DNA of 64,000 nucleotides, taken from contig JBBQWT010000002.1 of NCBI GenBank assembly GCA_038210375.1, positions 163,034 to 227,033 of the forward strand, in the 5' to 3' direction. Of the stretch, positions 61,947-64,000 are shown piece by piece. Positions within the stretch are counted from its first letter, which is position 1, and every line of letters begins with the position of its first letter. The translations under genes and the position numbers were made by a program. The stretch comes from JBBQWT01 sp038210375 (GTDB lineage: Bacteria > Acidobacteriota > Terriglobia > Terriglobales > Acidobacteriaceae). The notes below the pieces were generated by a model that saw nothing but the letters and a program-made list of their open reading frames with translations, was not told the origin of the DNA and searched no databases.

Positions 61947-62603
61947 TTACTTCTGCGGCGAATCCGCGGGCTCGCGCTGGCTGTTGGAGACCTGCGGCCG
62001 TGCCGTGCCCTGGCTCACGGGACTCCCGGTATTGAGATCGCGCTCGTGGTTCGGGCCCAGACCCATCTTGATCAGCGCGCGCGAATCCGGCGTGATTTTG
62101 GTTTGCCAGCCGTTATCGCTCTGGTACCGCCGCATGGCTTCCCTGGTGGTCTCATCCCACAGGCCGCTGGGTTCGCCCTGCATGTAATGCTCGCGGATTA
62201 ACGCGGTTTGAATTTGGGCGGTACGGTCCTCACGAATTGCCTGCTGGCCGTGGAAGCGGCGCGGCGCCGCTTGCGCAACCCGCGTTTCTCGCCGGCCATG
62301 GCGTCCTGATCTTGCAGAGACCCGGGTGGCCGATCGCCCGTGGCGCCTGTTGGACCGGCTTGAGGTGCGCGAAGTGCGGGTGCTTGCCGTACCACGAGAA
62401 CTGTGCCCGCGGCGGTGGCCGGCGCTGGATTTGGCTGCTCTGGCGTGACCGTGACTGGATGAAGATGGCGAGGATTTATGCCGGCGGGATGCGAAGCCTG
62501 GAGCGCAGAGGGAGGCCATCAGAAGTGCCACCCAAAAAGTTCTGGCAGCGGCATTTTGCACAAGATTGGGAAATCTCAAATAGCACCTCTCTGCTGGAGT
62601 CAT
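61947..62603 (-). CDS. Exported peptidoglycan-binding-domain protein with Ser/Arg-rich linker
   Basis: About 218 residues. A signal peptide (TFWVALLMASLCAPGFAS) is followed by a low-complexity basic linker rich in Ser, Arg, His and Gly (SSPSSSSHGHARAAKSS, RRHGRSATRVSARSGRHGRR). A PG_binding_1-like domain follows (QIQTALIREHYMQGEPSGLW, ETTREAMRRYQSDNGWQTK). It probably binds the cell wall; no hydrolase domain is present. The linker may contact polyanions such as LPS or nucleic acid, which is inference. It lies downstream of the DegQ-like gene, separated by an inverted repeat. Confidence 0.7.
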   Translation of the reverse strand: MTPAERCYLRFPNLVQNAAARTFWVALLMASLCAPGFASRRHKSSPSSSSHGHARAAKSSAGHRRGHSSRGTASTRTSRTSSRSNRRHGRSATRVSARSGRHGRRETRVAQAAPRRFHGQQAIREDRTAQIQTALIREHYMQGEPSGLWDETTREAMRRYQSDNGWQTKITPDSRALIKMGLGPNHERDLNTGSPVSQGTARPQVSNSQREPADSPQK

Positions 62604-62623
62604 GGAGCCGCAACGAGCGTGGT

Positions 62624-62672
62624 GCGCTGGAGCGTCCCATGTTTATCTTGCCACGTCAGGACGCTCCAGCGC
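62624..62672. repeat. 14-bp perfect inverted repeat between two minus-strand genes
   Basis: GCGCTGGAGCGTCC (62624-62637) and its exact reverse complement (62659-62672) flank a 21-nt loop, and GGT/ACC extends the stem with one bulge. No T tract follows on the minus strand. It could be a factor-dependent terminator, an RNA-stability hairpin or a REP-like repeat. Confidence 0.6.
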
Positions 62673-62697
62673 TACCGCTGGAAGGTTATAAAACTGG

Positions 62698-64000
62698 TTA
62701 CGGAAGGGTGTCGGCCAGGAAGATGGTGCCCTGCCGGCCGCGCTGGCGCACCAGGAAAGCTACGTCCTGGCCGCTCTTGAGTTGTGCTTGAATGCGGCGG
62801 AAATCATCCTCGCTGGTAACCGCCTGGCGGTTGATTTCGAGAATGATGTCGCCCCGGCTCAATCCTGTGTCTTCGGCGAAAGAACCTGGCTTCACATCCT
62901 GCACGATGACACCCTTGCGGTCCGGCAACTCCATGCGCTGGGCGATTTCCGGCGTAATGTTGCGCACCGTGATTCCTAGTTTGCTGTCCACCGGCTTTTC
63001 CGCATCCGGCGCGGCCTCTTCATCTCCCAGGCGGTTCTTGAACAATTCCGCCCGGTCGGCCACGGTAACGCTGGTGTCAGCGGTTTTGGCGTTGCGCACA
63101 TAGCCGATATTCACCCTCGAGCCCGGCTTGCGGTGCGAAATGTCGGTCACCAGCTCGTCGCCGGTCTTGATGGGCTTGCCTTCGATGGAAACGATGGTGT
63201 CGCCGGTGCGCAAACCGGCCTTGTCAGCAGGGCCGCCCGGGGTCACATTGGCCACGGTGACGCCGCCGCCTTTGACTCCGTAAACTCGGGCCAACGCGGG
63301 CAGGGTGAGAGCGTTAAACTCCACGCCAATCGAGCCGCGCGCGACGCGGTGAGAGTTTCCGATGAGTTGGTTATAAACTTCGGCCACCGTCTTCGACGGC
63401 AGCGCAAATCCCACTCCCTGGTACCCCGCGGATTGAGTCACGATCGCGGTGTTAATCCCGATCACGTCGCCGTTCATATCCACCAGCGGTCCGCCCGAGT
63501 TCCCCGGGTTAATGGCCGCATCGGTTTGAATGAACGATTGAAATTGCCTGCGATTGTCGATGCTGCGTCCCTTGGATGAGACGATGCCCGCCGTAACCGT
63601 CTGGTCAAGTCCAAATGGGCTGCCTACCGCCAGGACCCAGTCCCCCACCTGCATCGAATCTGAATTACCCAGCTTGGCTGCCGGCAGTGCGTGGCCTACA
63701 TCAATTTTGATGACCGCCAAGTCGGTTTCCAGATCGGTGCCGATCACGGTGGCGCTGTGCAGCACGTTCGGCGGCTCGTCCGCCAGTTGAACTCGAATCC
63801 GGTCAGCGTGTTCCACGACGTGGGCGTTGGTCACGATATAACCTTTGGGATCCACAATGACGCCGGAACCCAGTGAGCGTTCACGGTTGTCCGGGGAGCC
63901 CCCCAGGCCATCGCCGCCGCCGGCGCCGCCATCCTGCCCGCCAAAAAACTTATCGAAGAAATCCTGGAACTGGTCTTGCCCGGCTCCGCCCCCTCCGGGA
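62698..64000 (-). CDS. HtrA/DegQ-type serine protease, 5' end outside the window
   Basis: The frame is open to the window edge. The visible part (about 433 residues) starts in a Gly/Asp-rich linker (FFDKFFGGQDGG), then the trypsin-like domain with His in NAHVVEH, Asp in DLAVIKID and Ser in NPGNSGGPL. Two PDZ domains follow (GVTVANVTPGGPADKAGL; GITVRNITPEIAQR and GVIVQDVKPGSFAEDTGL). It is an envelope protein-quality-control protease. The signal peptide or anchor would be upstream. An internal GTG at 63855 would cut the protease domain and is not the start. Confidence 0.92.
   Translation of the reverse strand, partial: PGGGGAGQDQFQDFFDKFFGGQDGGAGGGDGLGGSPDNRERSLGSGVIVDPKGYIVTNAHVVEHADRIRVQLADEPPNVLHSATVIGTDLETDLAVIKIDVGHALPAAKLGNSDSMQVGDWVLAVGSPFGLDQTVTAGIVSSKGRSIDNRRQFQSFIQTDAAINPGNSGGPLVDMNGDVIGINTAIVTQSAGYQGVGFALPSKTVAEVYNQLIGNSHRVARGSIGVEFNALTLPALARVYGVKGGGVTVANVTPGGPADKAGLRTGDTIVSIEGKPIKTGDELVTDISHRKPGSRVNIGYVRNAKTADTSVTVADRAELFKNRLGDEEAAPDAEKPVDSKLGITVRNITPEIAQRMELPDRKGVIVQDVKPGSFAEDTGLSRGDIILEINRQAVTSEDDFRRIQAQLKSGQDVAFLVRQRGRQGTIFLADTLP

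Noticed and set aside
62237..62791. Plus-strand frame of 184 residues across the peptidoglycan-binding and DegQ-like genes
   Set aside because: Antisense to two supported genes and runs through the inverted repeat.

Overview
The window looks like the chromosome of an acidobacterium (Acidobacteriota, probably class Terriglobia). This is an inference from GC-rich coding sequence and family content: a CRTAC1/ASPIC-UnbV protein coupled to a multihaem-TPR cytochrome, DUF6328, DUF1211, DUF3494 and DUF5681 proteins, small CxxC zinc-ribbon proteins and large PAS/GAF hybrid kinases. No rRNA gene, CRISPR array or intact insertion sequence was seen.

Layout. 0-8 kb: the end of a HEAT-repeat gene, two membrane-protein genes (DUF1211, DUF6328), a minus-strand run (aldo/keto reductase, M20 peptidase, DUF4126) and an M3 oligopeptidase. 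7.8-15 kb: dxs with a small membrane protein, then a translationally coupled pair, a five-haem cytochrome with a TPR tail followed by an FG-GAP/ASPIC protein. 15-20 kb: cell-surface genes, namely an OmpA-type protein with a clear terminator and a lipoprotein with five Ig-like repeats and an ice-binding-like domain. 20-29 kb: a truncated zinc-ribbon/coiled-coil gene with a decayed continuation, a receiver-PilZ regulator, a hybrid kinase and gltB. 44.9-64 kb: housekeeping and sensory genes, including a GT39-type membrane protein, a PAS kinase, a coupled gpmI/hydroxyacid dehydrogenase pair, aguB-aguA (agmatine to putrescine), a predicted nuclease divergent from an XRE-type gene, a membrane-protein gene with a homopolymer frameshift, a 1199-residue PAS/GAF hybrid kinase and a partial HtrA/DegQ protease.

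29.9-44.8 kb is a genomic island of about 15 kb in a tRNA-Leu(TAG) gene. The complete tRNA is at the right end, directly behind the tyrosine recombinase. A 43-bp exact copy of its 5' half is at the left end. Paired CACTACA motifs lie near both ends and look like arm-type recombinase sites. The sequence left of the island contains a decayed, internally deleted copy of the same recombinase gene, so the site appears to have been used at least twice. The cargo is a minus-strand defence operon (DUF5681 protein, HsdR, a fused HsdM-HsdS and a protein with a HEPN-like Rx4H motif), a PEGA protein, a receiver protein, small zinc-binding proteins, a winged-helix protein next to iteron-like repeats, an AlpA-like protein, a CGNR-like protein, and a second recombinase beside an internal tRNA-Arg(TCT). 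That second pair suggests a composite island.

The best candidate for something not well described is the restriction operon with its HEPN-like fourth gene. The multihaem-TPR/CRTAC1 pair and the predicted nuclease/XRE divergent pair with a 13-bp inverted repeat come next. I do not see a system that I can call new with confidence.
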